Shown: piece by piece, positions 1-5,376 of the stretch
How positions within the stretch are numbered: the stretch's first letter is position 1
Layout: every line of letters begins with the position of its first letter
Assembly: GCA_943325595.2 (NCBI GenBank)
Contig: CALPQA020000174.1
Coordinates: 1-5,376, forward strand
Source: Auritidibacter sp. Marseille-P8566
Lineage (GTDB): Bacteria; Bacteroidota; Bacteroidia; Flavobacteriales; Flavobacteriaceae
DNA: 5,376 nucleotides
Reading direction: 5' to 3'
Translations under genes and position numbers: made by a program
The notes under the pieces: model-generated
Databases searched by the model: none
What the model saw: only the letters and a program-made list of their open reading frames with translations
What the model was told of the DNA's origin: nothing

Positions 1-7
1 AAATTAT

Positions 8-23
8 GTTTAAGGCTTTTTTT
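8..23. terminator. Right half of a probable intrinsic terminator hairpin, cut by the window edge
   Basis: On the plus strand GTTTAAGGC (8-16) is followed by seven T residues (17-23), the form of a terminator's right arm and T-tract. On the minus strand the same bases read as an A-run then GCCTTAAAC, a left arm that begins shortly after the rluF stop codon. The other arm would lie to the left of base 1 and cannot be seen. If it is there, the hairpin would end rluF transcription and possibly also a converging gene from the left. This is inferred from half a structure. Confidence 0.4.
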
Positions 24-25
24 AT

Positions 26-838
26 TTAATAATCTCCTCGTTTTTTATATCTCGGATCGTCTCTTTTTATAAATTCTGTCCTTCGTTTTACGGGTTCAAT
101 TTTCGGCAAACTCGCTTCTTCGGTTTTACTTGAAGGTTCAATAAGTTGGTTCAATTCAAGGATTTCTGCATCCGTCAAATCACGAAATCGACCCACTGGA
201 ATATCTAAAGAAATATTGATAATCCGAATTCGTTTTAACGCCACAACATCATATCCTAAATATTCCGACATTCTACGGATTTGACGGTTTAAGCCTTGTG
301 TCAATACGATTTTAAAAATAAATTGACTGATTTGTTCAACCTTACATTTTCGAGTTACCGTATCTAAAATAGGAATTCCATTTCCCATTCTTTCAATGAA
401 TTGAGGAGTAATAGGTTTGTTGACCGTTACTGTATATTCCTTTTCGTGATTGTTTCTAGCACGTAGTATTTTATTTACAATATCACCGTCATTTGTCATA
501 AAAATCAACCCTTCACTGGCTTTATCCAATCTTCCAATTGGGAAAATACGTTTGGGATAATTGATATAGTCTACAATATTATTACGAACATCTAGATTGG
601 TGGTGCATTCGATTCCAACAGGTTTATTGAAAGCTAAATAGACTGGTTTTTCTCGTTGTTCCCGGATTAATTTTCCGTCAATTCGAACTTCATCAGCATT
701 AGAAACTTTTGTACCTAATTCTGGAACTACACCGTTAATTGTCACCCGACCTTCGTCGATTAGTTTGTCGGCCTCTCGACGTGAACAATATCCCGTTTCT
801 CCTATAAATTTATTGAGACGCTTTAGATTTTCTTCCAT
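26..838 (-). CDS. rluF: 23S rRNA pseudouridine synthase RluF (RsuA family)
   Basis: This enzyme converts a uridine of 23S rRNA (U2604 in E. coli numbering) to pseudouridine in the cytoplasm; E. coli RluF also modifies U35 of tRNA-Tyr. An N-terminal S4 RNA-binding domain spans about residues 7-55, with the typical RLNKFI and CSRREAD segments. The catalytic domain follows, with the [10 protein letters not shown] motif whose Asp105 is the expected nucleophile, and [10 protein letters not shown] at 181-190. Long stretches match my memory of E. coli RluF (LNKPVGI-like, [29 protein letters not shown]), which favours RluF over RluB, RluE or RsuA. The 270 residues are slightly fewer than in E. coli, and the tail from about 245 is basic and low in complexity, as is usual here. 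The ATG at 836-838 fits the family start and lies just after a TAACTTTG box. The gene appears intact and monocistronic, 84 bases after the hydrolase. Confidence 0.95.
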   Translation of the reverse strand: MEENLKRLNKFIGETGYCSRREADKLIDEGRVTINGVVPELGTKVSNADEVRIDGKLIREQREKPVYLAFNKPVGIECTTNLDVRNNIVDYINYPKRIFPIGRLDKASEGLIFMTNDGDIVNKILRARNNHEKEYTVTVNKPITPQFIERMGNGIPILDTVTRKCKVEQISQFIFKIVLTQGLNRQIRRMSEYLGYDVVALKRIRIINISLDIPVGRFRDLTDAEILELNQLIEPSSKTEEASLPKIEPVKRRTEFIKRDDPRYKKRGDY

Positions 839-842
839 GGTG

Positions 843-850
843 CAAAGTTA
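843..850 (-). promoter_or_regulatory. Bacteroidota -7 promoter box for rluF
   Basis: Read on the minus strand this is TAACTTTG, a perfect match to the TAnnTTTG -7 element of Bacteroidota housekeeping promoters. It is followed by CACC and then the rluF ATG. No TTG-type -33 element is obvious at the usual 17-23 base distance upstream. Because transcription normally starts about 5 bases after this box, the transcript would begin at or next to the start codon. Confidence 0.55.
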
Positions 851-922
851 ATTAGAAAATCGCGTATTATCTTATTTGTGGTTTTGTTTATTTAAGAAAG
901 TAAATTTTTTAGACTTCAAATG

Positions 923-1768
923 TTAGTCTTCTGCTAAAAACACACTTATTTTTTGATATAAATCGGAATCATTCATGCTGTGTCCAATCCCTTTTGTAGT
1001 AATAAAAAGAGCGTCGTTCCATGCCGTTGCGTTTTTCTCGCCTTCTGAATAAGCTACCACTGCATCGTCAATATCGTGAGCTATCAATCCTTTTATGCTT
1101 ATTTTGGAAGAAAAAAACCTTCCTGAAAATTCCTTGATATTGAGGTTGTAATTTTCTAAATAATAGGTTTCTAATCCTTTATATATAATAGAATTCAAAC
1201 TTAATAACTTAATATAGTTTTTAAGAATGACCAAGAAATCTGATGGTGCTCCAAGAATAACCATCTTCTGAATTGAAGGATTTTGATAAAGCGATTGGTA
1301 ATACAAACACGCTTTTCCACCAATAGAATGGCCAATTAAAATTTGTGGCTTAAATTTTTGAGCAATATGATTAATAAATTCGGCATATTTTGGAACATTG
1401 AAATCTTTTCCGCTGGACAATCCGTGGGCTGGAGCATCAATGGCAACAATTGTGTTTCCCGTTTTTAATAAAAAAGGAAGTGCTTTTTTCCATCGAGCCG
1501 AATTACTTTCCCAACCGTGAATTAAGAAAATTACAGTTTCATCGCCTTTCCAAGTATACGTTTGAATGGTATTTCCTTCAAATTCAAAAGCTATTGCCTC
1601 GGCATCTTGCAGAATTTCTGGAATTGAATCTAAAGCAATTTTTCCTTTTCGGGGAATGCTAAATAAATCATACGCTATTTGAGTTGCTTTCTTTGGAGAA
1701 ATGAAACTCAAAATATTAACGTATAAACCTATGGATTTTGTGAGCAGGAAATAATTGATTTTCTTCAT
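923..1768 (-). CDS. Alpha/beta hydrolase of unknown substrate
   Basis: This is a 281-residue serine hydrolase of the alpha/beta fold. The strand-plus-oxyanion motif HGWESN is at 84-89, and the nucleophile elbow GHSIGG is at 146-151 with Ser148. The probable acid is Asp235, in HDIDDAVVAY, and the catalytic His is His263, in GIGHSMND. The complete triad predicts an active esterase, lipase or thioesterase-like enzyme, but the substrate cannot be read from sequence. The first 25 or so residues are partly hydrophobic without a clean signal-peptide cleavage site, so I infer a cytoplasmic or membrane-associated protein. The region between about 175 and 225 is the variable cap. The ATG at 1766-1768 gives the full N-terminus. 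It lies only a few bases after the T-tract of the preceding gene's terminator, so how it is transcribed is unclear. An 84-base gap separates it from rluF. Confidence 0.88.
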   Translation of the reverse strand: MKKINYFLLTKSIGLYVNILSFISPKKATQIAYDLFSIPRKGKIALDSIPEILQDAEAIAFEFEGNTIQTYTWKGDETVIFLIHGWESNSARWKKALPFLLKTGNTIVAIDAPAHGLSSGKDFNVPKYAEFINHIAQKFKPQILIGHSIGGKACLYYQSLYQNPSIQKMVILGAPSDFLVILKNYIKLLSLNSIIYKGLETYYLENYNLNIKEFSGRFFSSKISIKGLIAHDIDDAVVAYSEGEKNATAWNDALFITTKGIGHSMNDSDLYQKISVFLAED

Positions 1769-1771
1769 AAT

Positions 1772-1798
1772 AAAAAAGCCACGTGATTAGCGTGGCTT
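1772..1798 (-). terminator. Intrinsic terminator after the coiled-coil gene
   Basis: On the minus strand AAGCCACG, a 7-base loop (CTAATCA) and CGTGGCTT form a perfect 8-bp stem, immediately followed by a T-tract (TTTTTT including the stem end). It starts 8 bases after the stop codon of the coiled-coil gene, so it should end the Nif3-like/coiled-coil operon. On the plus strand the stem is not followed by T residues, so it works in one direction only. The T-tract ends 3 bases before the hydrolase ATG. Confidence 0.85.
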
Positions 1799-1805
1799 CA
1801 TATAA

Positions 1806-2585
1806 TTAAAATTTAGAAAACAACTTTTCCATTTTTTCTCTTTCCTCTTCCGCTAGCGAACTATCCACTAGGATTCTTCCTGAGTGTTCGTCGGTGATGA
1901 TTTTTTTTCTTGACGCAATTTCCACTTGTGTTTGAGGTGGAATTGTAAAGAAAGATCCTGCTGATGCTCCTCTTTCGATAGAAACTACAGCCAAACCATT
2001 TCGAACGCTAGTTCTAATTCTTGTGTAAGCTGCTAATAAACGTTCTTCGATTAAAGCTTGGTATTCTGCTGATTTTTCAGATAAGAAACCTTCTTCTTTT
2101 GCAGTTTCAGACATAATTGAATTCAATTCTGCCTTTTTGTGTTTCAAGTGAGTAGATTTAACTTCTAATTTTTCTTTTGATTGAGAAATCACTTCTTTTT
2201 TGTGTTCGATAGAAGCTTTCATTTCTTTAATTTGCTTTTCAGCCAATTGAATTTCAAGCTCTTGGAATTCAATTTCTTTAGTTAAAGAGTTAAATTCTCT
2301 ATTGTTACGAACAGTTTCTTGTTGTTTTGTATATTTTTTCATTGACTCACTGTGTTCGTCAATTGCAATTTTTTTAGCTTTGATAAGTTCTTCAATAACT
2401 GCTAAATCATTTTTAAGTTTATCTAAACGAGTGCTTAAACCAGCAACTTCATCTTCTAAATCTTCAACTTCTAAAGGAAGTTCTCCTCTAACATTTCTGA
2501 TTTCGTCAATTCTCGTATCGATTAATTGTAAATCGTACAATGCTCTTAATTTGTCTTCTACACTTAGTTCTTTCGTATTCGCCAT
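1806..2585 (-). CDS. Coiled-coil protein of the C4 zinc-ribbon (FlgZ/CT398) family, with degenerate ribbon
   Basis: This 259-residue protein belongs to the family of Helicobacter FlgZ (HP0958) and Chlamydia CT398: a long helical hairpin followed by a C-terminal zinc ribbon. Residues about 10-190 are rich in Glu, Lys and Leu with heptad-like spacing, and include the family-typical YTKQQETVRNNREFNSL stretch (85-101). The C-terminal part keeps the ribbon framework (FFTIPPQ, EIASRKKII, GRILVD), but all four expected Cys ligands are changed: Ser208, Ser211, Asp232 and Ser235. The whole protein contains no cysteine, so zinc binding by the usual site is not possible. Flagellar or secretion roles known for relatives should not be transferred, and the role in Bacteroidota is unknown to me; an adaptor or scaffold is a guess. 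The gene starts 6 bases after the Nif3-like stop, so co-transcription is likely, and it ends in a strong terminator. Confidence 0.88.
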   Translation of the reverse strand: MANTKELSVEDKLRALYDLQLIDTRIDEIRNVRGELPLEVEDLEDEVAGLSTRLDKLKNDLAVIEELIKAKKIAIDEHSESMKKYTKQQETVRNNREFNSLTKEIEFQELEIQLAEKQIKEMKASIEHKKEVISQSKEKLEVKSTHLKHKKAELNSIMSETAKEEGFLSEKSAEYQALIEERLLAAYTRIRTSVRNGLAVVSIERGASAGSFFTIPPQTQVEIASRKKIITDEHSGRILVDSSLAEEEREKMEKLFSKF

Positions 2586-2591
2586 AATAAT

Positions 2592-3689
2592 TTATAAGTA
2601 CTTAACTGGATTTGTATTTTCTTCCGATAAAATAATTGCAAAATTAAGGATTTTTTTTCTAAGATAATCAACAATATAATTTTTTGTATACCTTTCGCTC
2701 TCAAAATGACCTATATCGGCTAATATTATTCGATTTTCGGCTTCATAAAACTGGTGGTACTTTAAATCGGCGGTTAAAAAAACATTTGCACCAGCAGCAA
2801 TTGCATTTTTTATGGCAAAACTTCCCGCACCTCCAAGAAGGGCAACTTTTTTAATAGGCTTCCCAATAAATTCCGAATGACGAATGCCTTCGCATTGCAT
2901 TTTATCTTTTACAAAAAGCATAAATTCCTTTTCATCCATTGGATTTTCCAATTCTCCAATCAATCCTAAACCAATATTTTGATGTTTGTTTTGTAATGCT
3001 ATGATTTCATAAGCCACTTCTTCATATACATGACTTTCAAAAAGCGCCTTTAGAATTTTAGATTCCAATTGTTTTTCAAAAGTAACTTCAATCTTGATTT
3101 CTTCCGCCTCTACGAATTCAAAGCGTTCGCCAATTTCGGGATTGCTGTGTTCATTTCCCATATAAGTTCCAACACCCTTAGAACTAAAACTACAATTTTC
3201 GTAGTTTCCAATTGTTCCCGCACCCGCATCAAAAAGAGCATTCCGAACTTTATCGGCGTTTTCTGGAATAGTAAAAGTGACTAATTTCCGAATGAAATTT
3301 TCTTTTGGGACTAGGATTTTAGTATTTATTAAACCTAATGCATTTCCGAAAATTTTATTCACCCCTTCAGGATGATTGTCCAAAGCTGTATGAACCGCAT
3401 AAATTGCAATGTCGTTTTTGATAGCTTTAATTATGGAACGTTCCACATAATTTTTTCCAGTAATTTTTTTCAATCCTGAAAATAATATAGGATGAAAACA
3501 CACTACCAAGTTGCATTTTTTAGCTATTGCTTCATCAATCACAGTTTCCAATGCATCGTGACAAACTAATACACCAGTGGCTTTTGATTCTTGATTTCCT
3601 ACTAATAATCCTACATTGTCAAAATCTTCGGCGTAGGCAATCGGAGCCATTTCTTCAAGAACTGAAATTATTTCTTTGATTGTTATCAC
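2592..3689 (-). CDS. Nif3-like dinuclear metal center protein (YbgI/YqfO family)
   Basis: This is a 365-residue member of the Nif3/DUF34 family, hexameric proteins with a two-metal site; the physiological reaction is not settled, though a GTP cyclohydrolase I type 2 label is often attached. The N-terminal part carries EDFDNVGLLVG (21-31), CFHPILFSG (64-72) and AVHTALDNHPEGVN (98-111); the C-terminal part carries GGAGS (286-290), TADLKYH (306-312) and GHFESE (327-332). Expected metal ligands are His66, Asp104, His328 and Glu332. The first His of the usual His-His-Pro motif is Phe65. Residues about 130-240 form the PII/CutA-like insert seen in the longer YqfO-type members, which explains the length. 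The start is GTG at 3687-3689: a stop codon lies two codons upstream in frame, and the ITIKEIISVLE opening matches the family. It leads the coiled-coil gene by 6 bases and diverges from lpxK. Confidence 0.92.
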   Translation of the reverse strand: MITIKEIISVLEEMAPIAYAEDFDNVGLLVGNQESKATGVLVCHDALETVIDEAIAKKCNLVVCFHPILFSGLKKITGKNYVERSIIKAIKNDIAIYAVHTALDNHPEGVNKIFGNALGLINTKILVPKENFIRKLVTFTIPENADKVRNALFDAGAGTIGNYENCSFSSKGVGTYMGNEHSNPEIGERFEFVEAEEIKIEVTFEKQLESKILKALFESHVYEEVAYEIIALQNKHQNIGLGLIGELENPMDEKEFMLFVKDKMQCEGIRHSEFIGKPIKKVALLGGAGSFAIKNAIAAGANVFLTADLKYHQFYEAENRIILADIGHFESERYTKNYIVDYLRKKILNFAIILSEENTNPVKYL

Positions 3690-3780
3690 GGGTTACTTTT
3701 TTAGTGGTTTTTTGATTATACAAATTAACGAAAAAACAATTCAACTTTTTTATAAAGATAAAATAGTATACTTTCGTACA
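3690..3780. promoter_or_regulatory. Divergent intergenic region between the Nif3-like gene and lpxK
   Basis: These 91 bases must hold promoters for both directions. For lpxK, TACTTTCG at 3769-3776 differs from TAnnTTTG at one base and sits 4 bases before the ATG. For the Nif3-like gene, the minus strand shows TTGAAT (3744-3739), 18 bases, then TATAAT (3720-3715), which resembles an E. coli-type promoter. The minus strand also shows TTAATTTG (3728-3721), a near-match to the Bacteroidota box, but with an upstream TTG at only 13 bases. I cannot tell which minus-strand candidate is used. No ribosome binding site is obvious for either gene. Confidence 0.4.
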
Positions 3781-4815
3781 ATGAACTTTTTGCGAAAAAT
3801 AGTATTGCCACTGGCACTTTTATATAAAGGAATAACTTCATTTCGAAATTTCTTATATAACAAAGGTATTTTTAAATCCTTTTCATTTGATTTACCTGTT
3901 ATTGTTGTTGGGAATTTAAGTGTTGGCGGCACTGGAAAAACGCCTCAAATAGAATATTTAATCCGATTATTATCTCATAAATATAAAATAGCCACTTTAA
4001 GTCGGGGTTATAAAAGAAAATCCAAAGGTTTTATTTTGGCTAATGCCAATTCCGATGCAACTACAATTGGAGATGAACCCTTTCAGTTTTATTCAAAATT
4101 TCCGAATATTCAAGTCGCTGTAGATGCCAATCGTAAAAATGGAATCGAACAATTGCTCTCCCAATCTTCAAATCCGGAAGTAATTTTATTGGATGATGCC
4201 TTTCAACATCGCAAAGTAAAAGCAGGATTTTATATTTTGTTGACTTCTTTTAATGATTTGTATTGCGATGATTTTCAGCTTCCAACAGGAAATTTAAGAG
4301 AAAGTAGGAGTGGAGCAAAAAGAGCAAATGTTATAGTTGTTACCAAATGTCCTTCTGATTTATCAAAAGAATCTCGGATTGAAATTGCTAATAAGTTGGA
4401 TGTAGAATCTAATCAGCAACTCTTTTTCACCACTATTGCCTATGACGATTTTGTATATTCTGAAAATGGAAAACGAAGCGTTTTAGAAATTGAAAATGTT
4501 GATAAATTACTATTGGCTGGAATCGCAAAACCTCAATCTTTTTTCCGATATTTACTTAATAAAAATGAAGAATGTTTGGCTTTTCCAGACCACCATCATT
4601 TTACGGAAAATGACATTTTAGATATTATAAATAAAGCCAATAACAACATCATAATTACCACAGAAAAAGACTACGTTAGATTAAAAGGACGTATTCCGAA
4701 AGAACAACTTTATTATTTGCCAATCCAAAGCAAATTTCTTTTTGAAGGGGAAAATTTTGATAAAATCATTACAAATTATGTGGAATCAAGTACAAGAAAC
4801 GGTAAGTTATATTAA
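3781..4815 (+). CDS. lpxK: Tetraacyldisaccharide 4'-kinase (lipid A 4'-kinase) LpxK
   Basis: LpxK phosphorylates the 4' position of the tetraacyldisaccharide-1-phosphate to give lipid IVA, the sixth step of lipid A synthesis, at the inner face of the inner membrane. From the ATG at 3781 the protein is 344 residues, a normal family length. An N-terminal hydrophobic/basic helix (about 4-25) fits membrane association. The Walker A loop is VGNLSVGGTGKTP (43-55), followed by LSRGYKR (73-79), IGDEP with Asp98, LLDDAFQHR (137-144), DHHHF (270-274) and TTEKDYVRL (293-301). Asp98 and His271 correspond to the catalytic pair described for Aquifex LpxK. The reading frame is open back to 3676, but those 35 extra codons overlap the Nif3-like gene and do not resemble LpxK, so I reject the longer start. 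The gene overlaps the next one by 38 bases. I see no damage. Confidence 0.95.
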   Translation: MNFLRKIVLPLALLYKGITSFRNFLYNKGIFKSFSFDLPVIVVGNLSVGGTGKTPQIEYLIRLLSHKYKIATLSRGYKRKSKGFILANANSDATTIGDEPFQFYSKFPNIQVAVDANRKNGIEQLLSQSSNPEVILLDDAFQHRKVKAGFYILLTSFNDLYCDDFQLPTGNLRESRSGAKRANVIVVTKCPSDLSKESRIEIANKLDVESNQQLFFTTIAYDDFVYSENGKRSVLEIENVDKLLLAGIAKPQSFFRYLLNKNEECLAFPDHHHFTENDILDIINKANNNIIITTEKDYVRLKGRIPKEQLYYLPIQSKFLFEGENFDKIITNYVESSTRNGKLY

Positions 4816-5376
4816 ATCAAAAGTCAATTTTGCACCAGAATATGGAGTGATTTTAGGCTCAGGATTAGGAGGTTTTACTGAGGATATTCAAGTTGAATTC
4901 ACATTGCCGTATTCAGAGATTCCAAATTTCCCAGTTTCGACAGTAGAAGGTCATAAAGGCGCTTTGGTTTTTGGAACTATAGGAACCAAAAAAGTGGTAG
5001 CAATGCAAGGACGTTTTCATTTTTATGAAGGCTATTCTATGAAGGAAGTTACTTTTCCTGTGCGTGTAATGAAGTTTTTAGGGATTGATAAAGTTATTGT
5101 TTCTAATGCTTCGGGAGGTGTAAATCCCAATTACAAAGTGGGTTCAATTGTAATTATCAAAGACCATGTCAACATGATGCCAGAGCACCCTTTGCGTGGC
5201 AAAAACGACGAACGTTTTGGTCCTCGTTTTGTAAATATGAGTGAACCGTATTCTAAAAACATGATTGTTAAGGCCAAAGAATTAGCTCGAAATTTGAATA
5301 TTGAAGTACAAGAAGGTGTTTATTTAGGTTTGCAAGGCCCTACTTTTGAAACTTTGTCTGAATATAGAATGGTGAA
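4778..5376 (+). CDS. Purine nucleoside phosphorylase, trimeric type (3' end outside window)
   Basis: This enzyme splits purine ribo- and deoxyribonucleosides with phosphate, giving the free base and (deoxy)ribose 1-phosphate, for purine salvage in the cytoplasm. The first 199 codons are present of an expected 270 or so. Visible family motifs are ILGSGLGG (25-32; Ser28 matches the phosphate-binding Ser33 of human PNP), EGHKG with His59, MQGRFHFYEGY (76-86; Arg79, His81, Tyr83), SNASGGVNP (109-117), the loop MMPEHPLRG (133-141) and GPTFET (187-192; Phe190 and Glu191 match human Phe200 and Glu201). The Asn and His that bind the base lie beyond the edge. These motifs place it in the human/PunA-type trimeric family rather than the hexameric DeoD type. 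The ATG at 4778 lies inside lpxK in another frame, and the MWNQVQETV opening looks right for the family, so the overlap seems real. Translation is probably coupled to lpxK. Confidence 0.93.
   Translation, partial: MWNQVQETVSYIKSKVNFAPEYGVILGSGLGGFTEDIQVEFTLPYSEIPNFPVSTVEGHKGALVFGTIGTKKVVAMQGRFHFYEGYSMKEVTFPVRVMKFLGIDKVIVSNASGGVNPNYKVGSIVIIKDHVNMMPEHPLRGKNDERFGPRFVNMSEPYSKNMIVKAKELARNLNIEVQEGVYLGLQGPTFETLSEYRMV

Noticed and set aside
911..929. Inverted repeat AGACT/AGTCT around the hydrolase stop codon as a terminator
   Set aside because: The stem is only 5 bp with a 9-base loop, and in the direction of the hydrolase it is followed by A residues rather than a T-tract.
1450..1662. Plus-strand open frame of 70 codons
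   Set aside because: It lies entirely within the well-supported hydrolase on the other strand, and its protein resembles nothing known to me; it is a shadow frame.
2302..2667. Plus-strand open frame of 121 codons, rich in Ser, Leu and Phe
   Set aside because: It is the antisense of the Glu/Lys-rich coiled coil, whose codons read as Ser/Phe/Leu on the opposite strand. It has no domain or promoter support.
3069..3284. Plus-strand open frame of 71 codons
   Set aside because: It is antisense to the insert domain of the Nif3-like gene, with no independent support.
3676..3780. Extended lpxK start at 3676
   Set aside because: It would overlap the Nif3-like start, adds 35 residues unlike LpxK, and skips the ATG at 3781, which gives a normal LpxK N-terminus.
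3750..3932. Minus-strand open frame of 60 codons
   Set aside because: It is antisense to the lpxK start and N-terminus and has no recognisable features.
1..5376. Search for CRISPR, insertion sequences, tRNA, phage or defence genes
   Set aside because: No direct repeat arrays, transposase-like proteins, tRNA-like cloverleaves or defence domains were seen. All six genes are recognisable housekeeping or conserved families with matching base composition.

Overview
The window is an AT-rich, tightly packed chromosomal segment that looks like it comes from a member of the Bacteroidota, most likely a Flavobacterium or close relative. The evidence is the flavobacterial flavour of every protein, the absence of clear Shine-Dalgarno sequences, TAnnTTTG-type promoter boxes, and lipid A synthesis (a Gram-negative trait). 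There are six genes, no RNA genes, no mobile elements, no CRISPR and no gene-free stretch above 100 bases. I found no sign of a previously undescribed multi-gene system; this is ordinary core genome with some notable details.

Layout. On the minus strand, reading leftwards from about 3690, come a Nif3-like dinuclear-metal protein (GTG start) and, 6 bases after it, a coiled-coil protein of the FlgZ/CT398 C4 zinc-ribbon family. A strong intrinsic terminator (1772-1798) follows. Immediately after its T-tract begins an alpha/beta hydrolase, and after an 84-base gap comes rluF, the 23S rRNA pseudouridine synthase. Half of a probable terminator hairpin sits at the left edge, beyond the rluF stop. 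On the plus strand, diverging from the Nif3-like gene across about 91 bases, lie lpxK (lipid A 4'-kinase) and a trimeric-type purine nucleoside phosphorylase that overlaps the lpxK end by 38 bases and runs off the right edge.

How the genes relate. The Nif3-like and coiled-coil genes look like a two-gene operon. lpxK and the phosphorylase are translationally linked, although one acts in outer-membrane lipid synthesis and the other in purine salvage. rluF and the hydrolase are probably separate units.

The most interesting details are these. The coiled-coil protein has lost all four zinc-binding cysteines while keeping the surrounding ribbon sequence. The Nif3-like protein has Phe in place of the first His of the metal-binding His-His-Pro motif. 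TAnnTTTG-like boxes end exactly 4 bases before the ATG of both rluF and lpxK, which suggests leaderless transcripts. The terminator is jammed against the hydrolase start codon.
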